Counted from the stretch's first letter, positions 9,445 to 18,961 are shown. The stretch is 64,000 nt of DNA from Cydia pomonella (GCF_033807575.1 NC_084706.1:24590725-24654724); one strand, 5' to 3'. Made by a program: numbers and translations. The notes: generated from the letters alone by a model not told the origin.

Positions 9445-9985
9445 AGGTTGGACTGGCTGCCCATTAATCGCTTGCAAGGTATTGTATTCCGGACAGGCAA
9501 GCATGGCAGACGTGAACATAGTTGTTTTGGCTCCTGCGTTTAGTTTGACATACTTTTATTTAAAATAAAACAAAGAAAGCGAAAACTTAAGCAGAGAAGA
9601 TAGGAAATTTCTCGTTCTGAAATTACACTATGTTTTATTGACGACTGAGCATGGCCCGACATGCTCTAGGCTGATTTTTTGACATGTTGTCAGCCTAAAA
9701 CATTTTAGCTTTGTAAACAAATAATCAAATAAGCAAAATAAAAGTTACAATACGCATTGCATATATCCCAAAAGATTTCGCCGTACGTATTTCAAATCTT
9801 CATTTCTTATGGGAATTTTCTTCATTTCTTTTACCGAATGAAAAATTGGCGCTTAACTTGATTTGTAAATCCATTCAGTGTGCGCCTTGACACAATTTTT
9901 AGGACAAATGTTTTTTTCTACTTCGCTTTTATACGCGTCTTATACACGTCTACGACTAAGCAAAAGGCGGGGTACGATTTGGGAT
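9445..9985. other. Unassigned AT-rich segment
   Basis: No ORF with support. A small imperfect hairpin around 'gcatggcccgacatgc' (9649-9664) is the only structure noted. Confidence 0.3.
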
Positions 9986-9989
9986 ATCT

Positions 9990-10118
9990 GAGGGCCTACC
10001 GCGAACGTCGAAGTTCGCAAATTGCGGGCATCTTTCTCTGTCACTTATTACGCCTTAATTGGAGTAAAAGACAAAGATGCCCGCAACTTGCGAACTTCGG
10101 TGTTCGCGGTATGTCCTC
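9990..10118. mobile_element. MITE, GGCCTACCGCGAAC family
   Basis: Inverted repeats GAGGGCCTACCGCGAACGTC ... GTTCGCGGTATGTCCTC, extended by 'gaagttcgcaa' / 'ttgcgaacttc' and 'gcgggcatctt' / 'aagatgcccgc'. Same outer ends as 7778-7892, same inside as the half copies at 37163 and 51497. Confidence 0.75.
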
Positions 10119-10149
10119 TGTTCCCTCAACTTCAACGTTCAAAGTAGTC

Positions 10150-10335
10150 ATTATAATAAATAAATAAATATATGGGGACAGCAATCTTACACAGATTAGC
10201 CCATACATAACTAAGCGAAGCTTGTACTATGGGTACTAATCGACGATATACATACGTATAATAGATAAATACATATTTATACATATACATAGAAAACACC
10301 CATGACTCAGGAATAAATATCTGTGTTCTTGTGAA
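10150..10335 (-). repeat. SINE body, degenerate, antisense
   Basis: Minus strand carries 'cctgagtcatgggtgttttc' and the 'cttacacagatt' family relatives of the SINE at 5189 and 21028. The tRNA-like head is missing. A similar degenerate copy is at 43140-43400. Confidence 0.5.
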
Positions 10336-10353
10336 TTAAAATGCATAACTTAC

Positions 10354-10588
10354 GGCCCGATTCGAAGAATGATTAAGACACGTTTAAGCGACATGTCTAA
10401 ATTGACGTTTATTTTGATTCCGCTATGATCCCAATAAGATCTATCTACGATATTTCTAACGTCAAAGTGACATTGGTTGCCCGAATCGAGCTGCTTCTGC
10501 CAATTATACGACATATAAACGATATCTAAATGAGAACTTATCTAAACCAGAACTTGTCGTTATCGTATCTCATTCTTCGAATCGGGCC
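10354..10588. mobile_element. MITE, GGCCCGATTCGAA family
   Basis: Perfect 19-bp terminal inverted repeats GGCCCGATTCGAAGAATGA / TCATTCTTCGAATCGGGCC. Related termini occur at 31438-31608, 46617-46705 (half) and 52811-52984. Confidence 0.75.
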
Positions 10589-10639
10589 GCTAATGTTAAA
10601 CAAGCATTTCTGCTTGTTTAACGTCTGCGAACGATGCTA

Positions 10640-11215
10640 TTAAGAGGGAATTTTCGTATCTTAACGGAATAATGGTAATTTGTCTATAAAATTCCATTTC
10701 GGGAGGAAATGGTTTTCACTAACTAAATCTTAACATATCACTTTGGTTTGGTGGTTTTGATGTTTTGTTTTCCTCCCGCGCACGCTCCGGTTGTGGAATG
10801 AGCTACCTGCCGAGGTTTTCCCGAGGGTCTACAGTATGAGGTTCTTCAAAAAAGGAGTGTACAGATTTTTAAAGGGTCGGCAACGCGCATGTAACACATC
10901 TGGAGTTGCAGGCGTCCATAGGCTACGGTGACTGCTTACCATCAGGCGGGCCGTATGCTTGCTTGCCACCGTCGTGGTATAAAAAAAAAATGTCGATTGC
11001 TTCAGCGTCATATATTCTAGGTTTATAAGGTTTCGCTTTAAAAAAAAAAGAGTTTTGTTTTGCAAATTTTGAAAAAAAAGGAAAAACTATAAATCTAGTT
11101 TTTCATTGTGTTAATAACATAACCTACAAAAAAATCAAGGAGAATGGAAAATATTTAGAAGTGGAAAAACGTTTTCTCTTTTTATATGGACGATCACGTG
11201 GTATATACCTACTTC
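10640..11215 (+). repeat. Unclassified repeat R, copy 2, split by a LINE tail
   Basis: Left part 10640-10765 and right part 10995-11215 match 3436-3648 and 4990-5135. The interruption at 10766-10992 is a LINE 3' fragment. The right part keeps 'ggagaatggaaaatatttag' and 'gttttctctttttatat'. Confidence 0.6.
10766..10992 (+). pseudogene. LINE 3' fragment: reverse-transcriptase C-terminus and tail
   Basis: Carries remains of the LWNELP..VFP and FFKKGVYRFLKGRQR segment, a stop region, CATCAGGCGGGCCGTATGC and a poly(A) of ten. Same family as 11400-11660. The coding part is shifted: TCCGGTTGTGGAATGAGCTA is open, but the downstream 'gagggtctacag' differs from the better copy. Confidence 0.7.
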
Positions 11216-11399
11216 CCTTTTAAGCTTACAAGGAAATGTACCCAACTGTCCGGTTCCGATTTGATTTATATTTGTTTATGTTACAGAGTAGTCTAAAATA
11301 ACAGACACGTATTTTTTTTTTAGCTGCCCAAACTCAACCTATTGGGAGAAATCATCCTCCAAAGTACTAAAAAATTACTAAATCTTCTAACTCCCCTAG

Positions 11400-11660
11400 A
11401 ACCTAAATGGTCGCGTACTGTGCGGTTTAAGAGGAATTTCCTCCTGCGAACGCTTCGGCTGTGGAATGAGCTTCCTGCCGAGGTTTTCCCGAGGGGCTAC
11501 AGTATGGGGTTCTTCAAAAAAGGAGTGTACAGGTTTTTAAAGGGTCGGCAACGCGCATGTAATGCCTCTGGTGTTGCAGGCGTCCATAGGCTACGGTGAC
11601 TGCTTACCATCAGGCGGGCCGTATGCTTGTTTGCCACCGTCGTGGTATATAAAAAAAAAT
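11400..11660 (+). pseudogene. LINE reverse-transcriptase C-terminal fragment with 3' tail
   Basis: Open frame reading KWSRTVRFKRNFLLRTLRLW, then NELPAEVFP, FFKKGVYRFLKGRQR, stop at 11597-11599, followed by CATCAGGCGGGCCGTATGC and an A9 tail. The TLRLWNELP motif is typical of the C-terminal region of Jockey/CR1-group retrotransposons. Flanked by imperfect 12-bp duplications TAACTCCCCTAG (11388-11399) and TAACTCCTATAG (11661-11672). The empty site can be read from the opposite arm of the foldback. Only about 65 codons survive, from a parent of roughly 900 or more. Confidence 0.8.
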
Positions 11661-12146
11661 TAACTCCTATAGAAAATGATGCTCAAGCAACTTGCTAATT
11701 AATGGCTGGTTTGAGTATACTCGTATGTTTGAGAGCAGGAAAAAATAATGAGCACGTGTTTTGTTATATCTGCTTAAACTCATTTTTTCCTAATAGATCG
11801 ACATTCGAAGTTTTATAATATCTTATCGCTAAAGATACACATAAAGACGGGTATTTTTTTATGAAAACTTAAGTTTAAGCAGATATAACAAAAAATGTGC
11901 TCATTATTTTTTCGTGCTCTCAAGCATATACTCAAACCAGCCATTAACTAGCAAGTTGCTTGAGCATCACTTTCTATAGGAGTTAGAAGACATAGTAATT
12001 TTTTAGCACTTTGGAGGACAATTTCTCCCAATACATTAAGTTTGGGCAGCTAAAAAAAATATGTGTCCGTTATTTTAGACTACTCAATAACATATTATAT
12101 AAATATAAATCAAATCGGAACCGGACAGCTGGGTACCTTTCCTTGT

Positions 12147-12224
12147 TAGAATAAATTTAAGACGAGTGAGACTTGAACTCACGGCACCCAAGGCAGTAAT
12201 TTCTCCACTTTTAAATTTATTCTA
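12147..12224. mobile_element. Tiny TA-flanked element with 12-bp inverted repeats and a T-arm-like core
   Basis: TAGAATAAATTTAA at 12147-12160 and TTAAATTTATTCTA at 12211-12224 are perfect inverted repeats flanked by TA. The empty site is visible in the opposite foldback arm (CCTTGTAAGC). On the minus strand the core contains GTGAGTTCAAGTCTCAC, a perfect tRNA T-stem and loop. A full tRNA cloverleaf is not present. Could be a very short Tc1/mariner-type MITE or a tRNA-derived scrap. Confidence 0.55.
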
Positions 12225-12236
12225 AGCTTAAAATGC

Positions 12237-12486
12237 ATTTCTTATCAGTTTTACAAGAATAAAAACATCATTTCCGAGCTGGGGTGGTGAAAATACATAT
12301 TTCAGTGCATCCACAGTGTTGCAGCGTTCGCCAAGGTTAAGGGTCTCATTAAAACTTAGTGCAACATTAAAGTACCTTCCGTCATAATGAGCTAGCAATT
12401 AATTTTCCTGGCACTTCTGTTAAAAAAGGTGTAACAAAAGTAGTGGGGATCCGTTTAAGGGCATATATGTTCTGATTACAAAAAAG
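12237..12486. other. Unassigned
   Basis: AT-rich sequence with no recognised feature. Confidence 0.3.
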
Positions 12487-12590
12487 TACCGAGGGTCTAC
12501 AGTATGGAGTTCTTCGCGTCCATAGGCTGCGGTGACCGCTTACCATCAGGCGGGCCGTATGCTTGTTTGCCACGGTCGTGGTATTAAAAA
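12487..12590 (+). repeat. LINE 3' tail fragment
   Basis: Short fragment of the RT C-terminal coding sequence (GAGGGTCTACAGTATGGAGT), internally deleted, then CATCAGGCGGGCCGTATGC and an A-rich tail. Confidence 0.65.
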
Positions 12591-12717
12591 AAAGTAGAAG
12601 AAAAACATTTTTAACGCGAAAGTTTTTTAGTCTTTGTGAGTTGGCCGACCTGTTCTATAGTTTTTTTTTTAATCGGAAAACGATATTGAATATGCTCTTA
12701 AACGGATGGAACATTAA

Positions 12718-12842
12718 TTGCATGTAAAAACACGCAAGTAAATAATTAATATTTTTATTTTAATTAGTAGAAAAAAACGTGGCAATATTATGTATTATTA
12801 ACAATAAAAAAATCCAGACGAAGTCGCGGGCAACAGCTAGTC
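12718..12842 (+). repeat. Dispersed-repeat end, CACGCAAGT / GCGGGCAACAGCTAG
   Basis: 'gcatgtaaaaa(c/t)acgcaagta' is shared with 61890-61915, and 'cgaagtcgcgggcaacagctag' is a common terminal motif of lepidopteran repeats. 63003-63022 shows a similar end in reverse. Confidence 0.4.
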
Positions 12843-13104
12843 TAAAGTGACGAGCGACGCGATTCTGTAATGGATTGACGTTGTACATTATTTACCTGTG
12901 TTGTTATATTGTGTTCAGTTCTGAATAGCTTGCTCAATCAGTATTGAATACTTGTCACGTCGCGTGATATGGCATGAGTATAAATTGATACCGAGGGGAA
13001 ATTAACTTACGCGGAGGCGTATTTAGGTTTTAAAAATAAGGTAGTAAATACGTATTATTTATTGTGCACCATACATTTACGCACTCTTGGCAACGGTCCG
13101 TCAT

Positions 13105-13262
13105 AGGTGAGCTACGAGCGGTCAGGTTGAGCTGGAGCGGGGCCAGAAGGCGAGCTGAAGATATGAAGGCGTGGCGCGAGCTTGTGACGGTCCATTGCAC
13201 CTCTGCCTGCCTTGCCTTAGGACAATAACAACAATAAAATAAAAAAAAACAACAATACAGTT
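13105..13262 (+). pseudogene. LINE 3' end of another family: C-terminal codons then CAA-rich tail
   Basis: One frame reads SWSGARRRAEDMKAWRELV, followed by about 14 codons and TAA at 13227-13229, then 'caacaataaaataaaaaaaa'. The ARRRAED.KAWRELV ending is characteristic of an RTE-like LINE C-terminus. Very short remnant. Confidence 0.45.
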
Positions 13263-13545
13263 ATGAAAACTGCTCACTAGAGCAGAGCGCAACTGGAGAA
13301 GTAGCTCCACCTTACAGAAAACCGCAGCCAAATAGCACTAGACCCTCATAGTGTTGTGTTCCTGCCGGTGAGTAAGGATGCCAGAGCTCAACGAGGGGGG
13401 TTGTTAGGGTCGGCAACGTGCGTGTGACTCCTCTGGAGTTCCAGGCGTACATAGGCTACGGAGACTGCTTATCATCAGGCGTGCCGTATGCTTGTTTGCC
13501 ACCGACGTAGTATATATATATAAAAAAAAAGAAAAAAAAAATACT
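13263..13545 (+). repeat. LINE 3' tail, CATCAGGCGGGCC family
   Basis: Contains 'ccaccttacagaaaac', 'gtgttcctgccggtgagtaa', 'ggcaacg(t)gcgtgtgac' and CATCAGGCGTGCCGTATGC, then a TA run and A-rich tail. Matches 15590-15839 and, antisense, 2445-2700 and 25811-25945. Confidence 0.75.
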
Positions 13546-13674
13546 TGAAAACTTACCTTCCTTCACTTCGCTCGAATTTAAAAAAATCTGTTGAGTTGCT
13601 TAAGGTCCCGTAGGTTCAGAGAGCGCAGGTTTTTTTAATTACCGCTTTTTTAGATAACAAAACGTTTGCCAAAC

Positions 13675-14065
13675 ATTTAATTAACAATCTTAAGTATTTT
13701 CTCTAGGAACTTTAGCGATTAGAATCCTTATTTTTTGACTATCGCTCAATAGAAAAAAAACACGAACAAAGGTCTAAAACGCACTTTAAATTTTTTTTTT
13801 TTTTTTATGGAGGATAGGCAGGCGTTTGACCACGATCACACCTGCAGCGGTATCATGGTCGTGTTTTTGTCACTTCTCATATCATGCGTCACTTTCGCAC
13901 TTACATATTTGTTAGAGCGTGACAGGTATGGTGACAAATGATAGACAGCTGACCATCTTAGCCCTGCTGATGGTAAGTGATATCTGTAACAATTTATGCA
14001 CAAAAGCTATAAATATGAAAGTGGTTTCTAAAAATGCGCAATTTTATTTTTGAGGGAACTCAGCG
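13675..14065 (+). repeat. Unclassified repeat, copy 2 (pair of 1190-1550), interrupted
   Basis: Same flanks as copy 1, but the insertion between them (about 13790-13985) differs: an antisense element of the 'tatggaggataggcaggcg ... gatggtaagtgat' type, with a T18 run marking its poly(A) on the minus strand. Confidence 0.5.
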
Positions 14066-14084
14066 ATTACTTTATTCGTTTTTA

Positions 14085-14640
14085 GGGTTCCGTAGCCAAA
14101 TGGCAAAAAACGGAACCCTTATAGATTCATCATGTCCGTCTGTCTGTCCGATTATGTCACCGCCACTTTTTTCCGAAACTATAAGAGCTATACTGTTAAA
14201 ACTTGGTAAGTAGATGTATTCTATGAACCGCATTAGGATTTTTACACAAAAATAGAAAAAAAAAACAATAAATTTTGGGGGCTCCCCATACTTAGAACAG
14301 AAACTCAAAAAATCTTTTTTCATCAAACCCATACGTGTGGGGTATCTATGGATAGGTCTTCAAAAATGATATTGAGGTTTCTAATATCATTTTTTTCTAA
14401 ACTGAATATATTGCGCGAGAGACACTTCCAAAGTGGTAAAATGTGTCCCCCCCCCCCCCCGTAACTTCTAAAATAACAGAATGAAAAATCTAAAAAATAT
14501 ATATGATATACATTACCATGCAAACTTCCACCGAAAATTGGTTTGAACGAGATCTAGTAAGTAGTTTTTTTTAATACGTCATAAATGGTACGGAACCCTT
14601 CATGTGCGAGTCCGACACGCACTTGGCCGCTTTTTTTTTA
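14085..14640 (-). mobile_element. AAGTGCGAGTCGGACTCGC / GGGTTCCGT element, single-unit copy
   Basis: Reverse complement of the 3648-4990 element with only one internal unit: TTAGGGTTCCGTAGCC at one end, GTGCGAGTCCGACACGCACT and GGCCGCTTTTTTTT at the other. It shows the ancestral layout from which the tandem array grew. Contains a C14 run at 14447-14460. Confidence 0.75.
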
Positions 14641-14699
14641 ATTACAACAAATTGAAATTCTAAAACATGGTATCCGCGGTCCCGAGCATGCATATCTAT

Positions 14700-15300
14700 C
14701 TCACTCACTCCTACACTCAGTAACCATGATGTACGAAATACATTGCCCCTCGAAATACTTTCAAATATTAATTATGCTCTAGTAGTTAAAACTAAATTAA
14801 ATCTTTCAGAATTGTTGTACAATGGGGAATGCTCCGAAGAACTTTTTGAATTGGTGCCATCGTCACGTTTTTATCACCGTCGCCAAAGGAGCAAAGCTCA
14901 TCCTCACTTCTTAGATACATGGCACACCAAGAATAAGCGGGCATCTCGCTCGTTTCTTCCTAGAACGTGTAGAATGTGGAATGAGTTGCCTCCTGAGGTA
15001 TTTCCTTTGCGCTACGACATGGGATTCTTCAAGAAGAGGGTATTTAGGGTTGTCAAGGGTCGGCAACGCTTAAGTGGCTCCTATGTTGCTTATGTCCATG
15101 GGCGACGATGACCGCTTCCCATCAGGCGGCTCATCTGCTCGTTTGCTAACTATACTATAACACAATAAACTAAAACCTACGTCTAGTTTAAGTTTGCGGT
15201 TATATCCAAAATACTATAAGTTCGAAATCGAATCACAATCAGTATAATATTTTGAAATCGGAATAGGCCTTGTATTCGATATGAGTTCAGAATAACCCCG
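14700..15300 (+). repeat. Unclassified repeat (pair of 56985-57130), split by a LINE
   Basis: 'gaccatgatgtacgatatac', 'aataattatgctc', 'atctttcagaa' and 'aaacctacgtctagtttaag' occur in the same order at 56985-57130 without interruption. Here the 3' part is displaced to about 15166 by the LINE fragment at 14813-15165. Confidence 0.55.
14813..15165 (+). pseudogene. LINE reverse-transcriptase C-terminal fragment and tail
   Basis: Open to 15111: HRRQRSKAHPHF, then SFLPRTCRMWNELPPEVFP and FFKKRVFRVVKGRQR, stop, then CATCAGGCGGCTCATCTGCT and an A-rich end. This is the same protein region as 11400-11660 but a clearly different subfamily, with a longer open N-terminal part (about 100 codons). Jockey/CR1-group assignment is by motif recognition. 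No intact domain, so not functional. Confidence 0.75.
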
Positions 15301-15386
15301 TCCCCTTTTCTGATCAAAGAAGCCCCACGTTATCGAAGTAATTGAAAGCTGCGTGCGACTGTTATTGTTTCTCGAACTTGCGGTTA

Positions 15387-15422
15387 GAACTTATAATAGA
15401 CTTAGAACTTATAATAGACTTA
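15387..15422 (+). repeat. 18-bp exact tandem duplication
   Basis: GAACTTATAATAGACTTA occurs twice in direct succession immediately before the MITE at 15423. Confidence 0.8.
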
Positions 15423-15914
15423 GGGCCTGTTTCACAATATCCAAGTAAAGTATTGGATAGCTAATTAACAAATAAATATTGGACCCGGGTACGTCCTTAA
15501 ACTACGTCCAAAAGAGAGGTATGGGCATTGTGAATGTCATCTCGCTTTGTGTGGTAGGGCATAGCCAGTGGATGTCATTCCAGATCTAGTGCAGAGCCCA
15601 ACTGGGGAAGTACCTCCACCTTACAGAAAACAGCAGCCAAATAACACTAGACCCTACTCATAGTGTTGTGTTCCTGCCGGTGAGTAAGGTTGCCAGAGCT
15701 CAATGAGGGGGGGGCGGGTTTAGGGTCAGCAACGCGCATGTAACTCCTCCATGGAGTTGCAGGCGTACATAGGCTACGGAGGCTGCTTACCATCAGGCGG
15801 GCCGTATGCTTGTTTGCCACCGACGTAGTATTGAAAAAAAATTAACTGCCAGAAAAAACTTCCTACAAAACTTAGCACTATCTACCAGTTAAGCTTATTT
15901 GAAGATTGTGAAAC
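15423..15914. mobile_element. MITE, GGGCCTGTTTCACAAT family, split by a LINE tail
   Basis: GTTTCACAAT at 15429-15438 and ATTGTGAAAC at 15905-15914 are the inverted ends. 'ccaagtaaagtattggatagctaattaac' continues after the LINE as 'attaactgcc', giving the 7-bp duplication AATTAAC (15463-15469, 15840-15846). Confidence 0.6.
15470..15839 (+). repeat. LINE 3' tail, longest copy of the family
   Basis: Extends 5' to 'ggacccgggtacgtcc' and 'cgctttgtgtggtagggca', then 'ccaccttacagaaaacagc', 'gttcctgccggtgagtaagg', 'ggcaacgcgcatgtaact', CATCAGGCGGGCCGTATGC and poly(A). Useful as the reference for the shorter copies. Flanked by AATTAAC on both sides. Confidence 0.75.
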
Positions 15915-15989
15915 GCAAACGATGACTTTATTCGTCAGGTAAGTTGCAAGTAGCTTATTCAGGACTTTACTTGGACGTTTTACCAGGCC

Positions 15990-16100
15990 AGTACAGCGGT
16001 GTCACGCACGCGAATTCGAGCCAATCGTGCAGTCTAACGCTACAACGCGATTGGTCGATGAGTTCACATCACGCGCGCGATTGGTCTATAAAAGAAAAAA
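15990..16100 (+). repeat. Internal fragment of the hAT-like MITE of 62744
   Basis: Shares 'gcgaattcgag', 'atcgtgcagtctaacgc', 'acaacgcgattgg' and 'gcgcgattggtc' with 17220-17300 and 62820-62910. Both termini are missing. Confidence 0.55.
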
Positions 16101-16145
16101 ATAAAAATAAACACTTTATCCACGAGTGTCAAACATTAGTTTACA

Positions 16146-16460
16146 CGAGTGATTAGATTAACCCCTCTCTCATCGGATCCCACTGACCCATCGTCTCTCA
16201 CTCCTGGGCACGTTCTAATCGGACGGCCACTCACTTCTGTGCCGTCCCAAACCGTCACTACTAAGTACCCCAACAGATACGAGCGCACAGAGCAACTGAG
16301 ACAGCACTTCTGGCACCAATGGCGTCGAGAGTACATAGCAGAGCTTCAGCAACGCACAAAATGGAAGACCAGACAGCAAGAGCTTCGAGTCGGGGACCTC
16401 GTCATACTAAAAGAAGATCAGCTACCTCCTCTTCAGTGGCGGCTTGCACTAGGTGGTTTA
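16146..16460 (+). pseudogene. BEL/Pao-type LTR retrotransposon pol fragment, C-terminal integrase region
   Basis: Reading frame LTPGHVLIGRPLTSVP, then QLRQHFWHQWRREYIAELQ, QRTKWK and RVGDLVILKEDQLPPLQWRL. The HFWxxWxxEYxxxLQxRxKW and GDLVxxxxxxxPPxxW motifs are diagnostic for the end of BEL/Pao Pol. Only about 100 residues remain. No protease, reverse transcriptase or LTRs are adjacent. The frame stays open to 16544, but after about 16455 the sequence is unrelated to the family. The left edge abuts a MITE fragment. Confidence 0.75.
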
Positions 16461-16577
16461 ACAGATATGATTGTGACCATTTATATAGGTATTCATAATA
16501 GGAATAAAAACGGCACGGGAAAAATTACGGGACGCGATATCTAAATACAGATAGTCCCGTATAATATGTTCACTATT

Positions 16578-16800
16578 GACTTTTTTTTTTTTTTTTTAAT
16601 AGCCTATCTTGTGTCCCACTGCTGGGCAAAGGCCTCCCCTTTTTTCCGCCACTCATCACGGTTTGAAGTATGTTCCCGCCAGTCTCTGCAAAAAGCGTCG
16701 AGGTCATCCCGCCATCTCTTTTTTGGTCTGCCTCTGCCCCGGCTAATCTGCGGTATCCATTCGGTAGCCAATTTGGCCCACCGATCCGACATTGACATTA
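16578..16800 (-). pseudogene. RTE-like LINE C-terminus with poly(A)
   Basis: Minus-strand frame RWAKLATEWIPQISRGRGRP, KKRWRDDLDAF, REHTSNRDEWRKKGEAFAQQW, stop, then a poly(A) of 17 (T run at 16581-16597). The GRGRPKKRWRDDLDAF...EAFAQQW ending is widespread in insect RTE-type reverse transcriptases. About 62 codons survive. It is fused at 16800 to a fragment of repeat H. Confidence 0.75.
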
Positions 16801-16885
16801 TATCTCGAGAATTTTGTTGATCTGGTATAATCCAAACCCAAGTTATGAGGGTTCAAAAAAACGACGAAGCGCTACGAGAAAAGGT
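16797..16885 (-). repeat. Fragment of repeat H
   Basis: 'attatatctcgagaattttg', 'aacccaagttatgagggttc' and 'cgacgaagcgctacgagaaa' match the reverse complement of 8400-8500 and the direct strand of 45550-45645. Confidence 0.6.
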
Positions 16886-17171
16886 AGGGCGGGTACACAG
16901 GGTGAGCAAAGTTTTAATGAAGCAGTACATAATTAAGGCTTCGCTTGGCCACACATGCTAATCATGCTATACTCACGCATTACCCTTCATATCTCTGTTA
17001 GTGTCAGAGGGCGGGCAAGCATATGAACTCTCTTCTGGTACATCCAAGCACTGAAGAAATAACAGTACTACCGTACAGAAATGACACTTATAGGTACTAC
17101 AAAACCGAGGTTTGACAGCGATTTTGGGACGAATCATGTCCCTTTCTAATGTATGGCACAATCCCTTTCGG

Positions 17172-18385
17172 ACATTGACATATATCTAAGGACGGGCCTT
17201 ACAGGCAATTAGATTGGGGCCACACGAATTCGAGACTATCGTGCAGTGTAACGCCACAACACGATTGGATGATGAGTTCGTATTACGCGTGCGATTGGTC
17301 GCTACTAGTTGCGTCAAACTGCACGATAGGCTCGAATTCGTGAGTCACAATGTTGAACTAGTACCATTATTAGATAAGATAAGATAATCTTTATTGATAG
17401 CGTACTGGTACAAGTCAAATACAATTTTGTATAACAAACATCATACAAATTCCAAATTACAGAGTACTTATTTCGTACGAAATAAGTATTAGTAATGTCA
17501 GTTATCCTTAATAAAATAAAAATATTACATAGTCAGTGGCAATATCATCATTTCGTTAAAAGTATAAAAGGTTTTTGTAAGTAGCCACGATTCCAAATTT
17601 CTTTTAAAGGATTGGTGAGATGTTGCATCTCTTATATTTTCTGGGAGGCGGGCCTGTAAAGTACACCGACTGTTCTGGCCTTGTGAGTTTGTGAAGCGGT
17701 GCAACCAGGCGGTCTCGATGTGCATTGCTTCGTAAGTTATGTGAGGTCACTATGCCTTTACGTTTAAATTTATTTATATTTGTGTAGGTAAAGGTAGCAA
17801 TTTGAAAGATTACCATGCTTGGTAGTGTTAGAATGCGTAGGTTTTTGAAGTGGTCGCGGACTGATTCATCACTGCACTGCGCGCTTCTGCATTCGAAAGG
17901 CACGGTCACAATCCGATGCTCGGCCCCATAGCTAAGTGCCATGTGATAATATGGAATGAATGGTAGCGAAATAGCATGATCTGACTGTATCCCTGCTAGC
18001 CGTCGATGCAAGGCGTCGCAGTGCGTAGCATGCTCAATCTAGTCATCCACATACACCATCGATGTGTTTCCGCCAGGACAAAGAGCTGTCCAGCACAAAA
18101 CCGAGGAGTTTGGTGGTCGCTACTTGTTAATTTTTTGTACACCCCGCGTGGATCTTGAGGTTAGTACTAGGGTGGCCATTTAGACTGACTCGTAGGAAGT
18201 AGGTCTTTCCCGTGTTAAGCGCTAGACCGTTTTGCTTAAAACAAATGTGCAATCGATTTACGGTGTCATTTAGAGCCTCTTCGAGTTGTTGTTCTTTCGT
18301 AGCTATGATCGGTCACAGTGTCAGCATACATAAATACTATTAGTAAATATAGCCCGTAAGGCCCGTCCTTAGATATATGTCAATG
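17172..18385. mobile_element. hAT-like MITE split by an antisense LINE
   Basis: Perfect 30-bp terminal inverted repeats beginning CATTGACATATATCTAAGG (left from 17173, right end 18385). The flanks CTTTCGGA (17165-17172) and CTTTCGGT (18386-18393) form an 8-bp duplication with one mismatch, which fits the hAT superfamily. The intact relative is 62744-62982. The inside is itself an inverted repeat around GAATTCGAG. Confidence 0.75.
17374..18337 (-). pseudogene. 5'-truncated Jockey/CR1-group LINE, from the RT active site to the 3' end
   Basis: On the minus strand it starts within the reverse-transcriptase core (an MYADT remnant of the YADDT motif near 18330) and runs to the C-terminus: FKNLRILTLPSMVIFQIATF, HNLRSNAHRDRLV, then after a frameshift near 17640 FKRNLESWLL and TFYTFNEM. 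It parallels the C-terminus of the LINE at 22419 (FKKFNLLTLTGLYIFEIAIF ... CFYTMNE), so it is a related family. The 3' end is AATAAAG plus a TTATC-rich tail. Flanked by TATTAG (17368-17373, 18338-18343). Confidence 0.7.
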
Positions 18386-18480
18386 CTTTCGGTTATTTAG
18401 GGTTGTCAAATTTGCGCGCTGCCAATGTCAAGCAACGCCACAGACTAATATAGTCTGTCATAAGCGGCAAATTTAAAAAA

Positions 18481-18708
18481 AAAAGTAGGTGTGAACGGTT
18501 ATCGGTTCTCGTTCCATTGAAAATTTGAATTTCGCGTCTCTGTTTATTGACAAAGTTCTTTGGCAGACTATAATATTCCCTTAAGTCATTATATTATCTT
18601 ATCTGTGACGCAAATGAACGTCAAGTTTTGCCAAACCATATTGAAGTATGCAGAGCTTGATTTGAGCCAATTCCCCGAATGGAACACAAAATGAACATTG
18701 CAGATGCA
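18481..18708. other. Unassigned
   Basis: No supported feature. Confidence 0.3.
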
Positions 18709-18717
18709 ACCAATTCC

Positions 18718-18842
18718 CAAGGGCGTACCCAGCCAGTGAACTAGGGAGGGGGGGGGGCAACCTGCCTCCTCTTGCTTCTTTTTTCTTCTTTCTTTTTTTG
18801 CTTGTTCTTGCTTGCTCTCCTGCCTGTACCAGGTACGCCCAT
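18718..18842. mobile_element. Short MITE, GGGCGTACCC family, with C/T-rich centre
   Basis: GGGCGTACC near 18721 and GGTACGCCC ending near 18840 are inverted ends, flanked by the 9-bp duplication ACCAATTCC (18709-18717, 18843-18851). The centre holds G9 and long polypyrimidine runs. Confidence 0.65.
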
Positions 18843-18961
18843 ACCAATTCCTAGAATTTCCGAAATGTGGCACCATATGAACAGAGCAAGGGCTTTCTAC
18901 TGATACTCATAAATTTTGTTTGTTAGACTATAATTTTGAACCTCCATGTGAATGTTACATA

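Larger units (their letters stand above)
11225..12236. mobile_element. Long foldback element with two nested insertions
   Basis: The left arm (11225-11399 and 11661-11780) is the reverse complement of the right arm (11870-12146 and 12225-12236): for example 'cccaactgtccggttccga' against 'tcggaaccggacagctggg', and 'atgctcaagcaacttgc' against 'gcaagttgcttgagcat'. Arm length is about 290 bases once insertions are removed. The left arm is broken by a LINE fragment (11400-11660), the right by a 78-bp element (12147-12224). No coding sequence of its own. Confidence 0.8.
16960..18480 (-). repeat. Outer repeat hosting a MITE that hosts a LINE
   Basis: The uninterrupted relative is 36325-36500 (antisense to it), where 'tagccgaaagggatagtgcc' is continuous. 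Here the sequence reads to CCCTTTCGG at 17171, and resumes with CTTTCGGTTATTTAGGGTTG at 18386. Confidence 0.65.

Noticed and set aside
12161..12215. Possible antisense tRNA (perfect T arm)
   Set aside because: Only the T arm is formed; D and anticodon arms are absent, and the segment is bounded by inverted repeats of a tiny insertion.
16149..16544. Complete small gene of 131 codons
   Set aside because: The first two thirds are the end of BEL/Pao Pol and the last 30 codons are unrelated read-through, so it is a fragment and not a gene.
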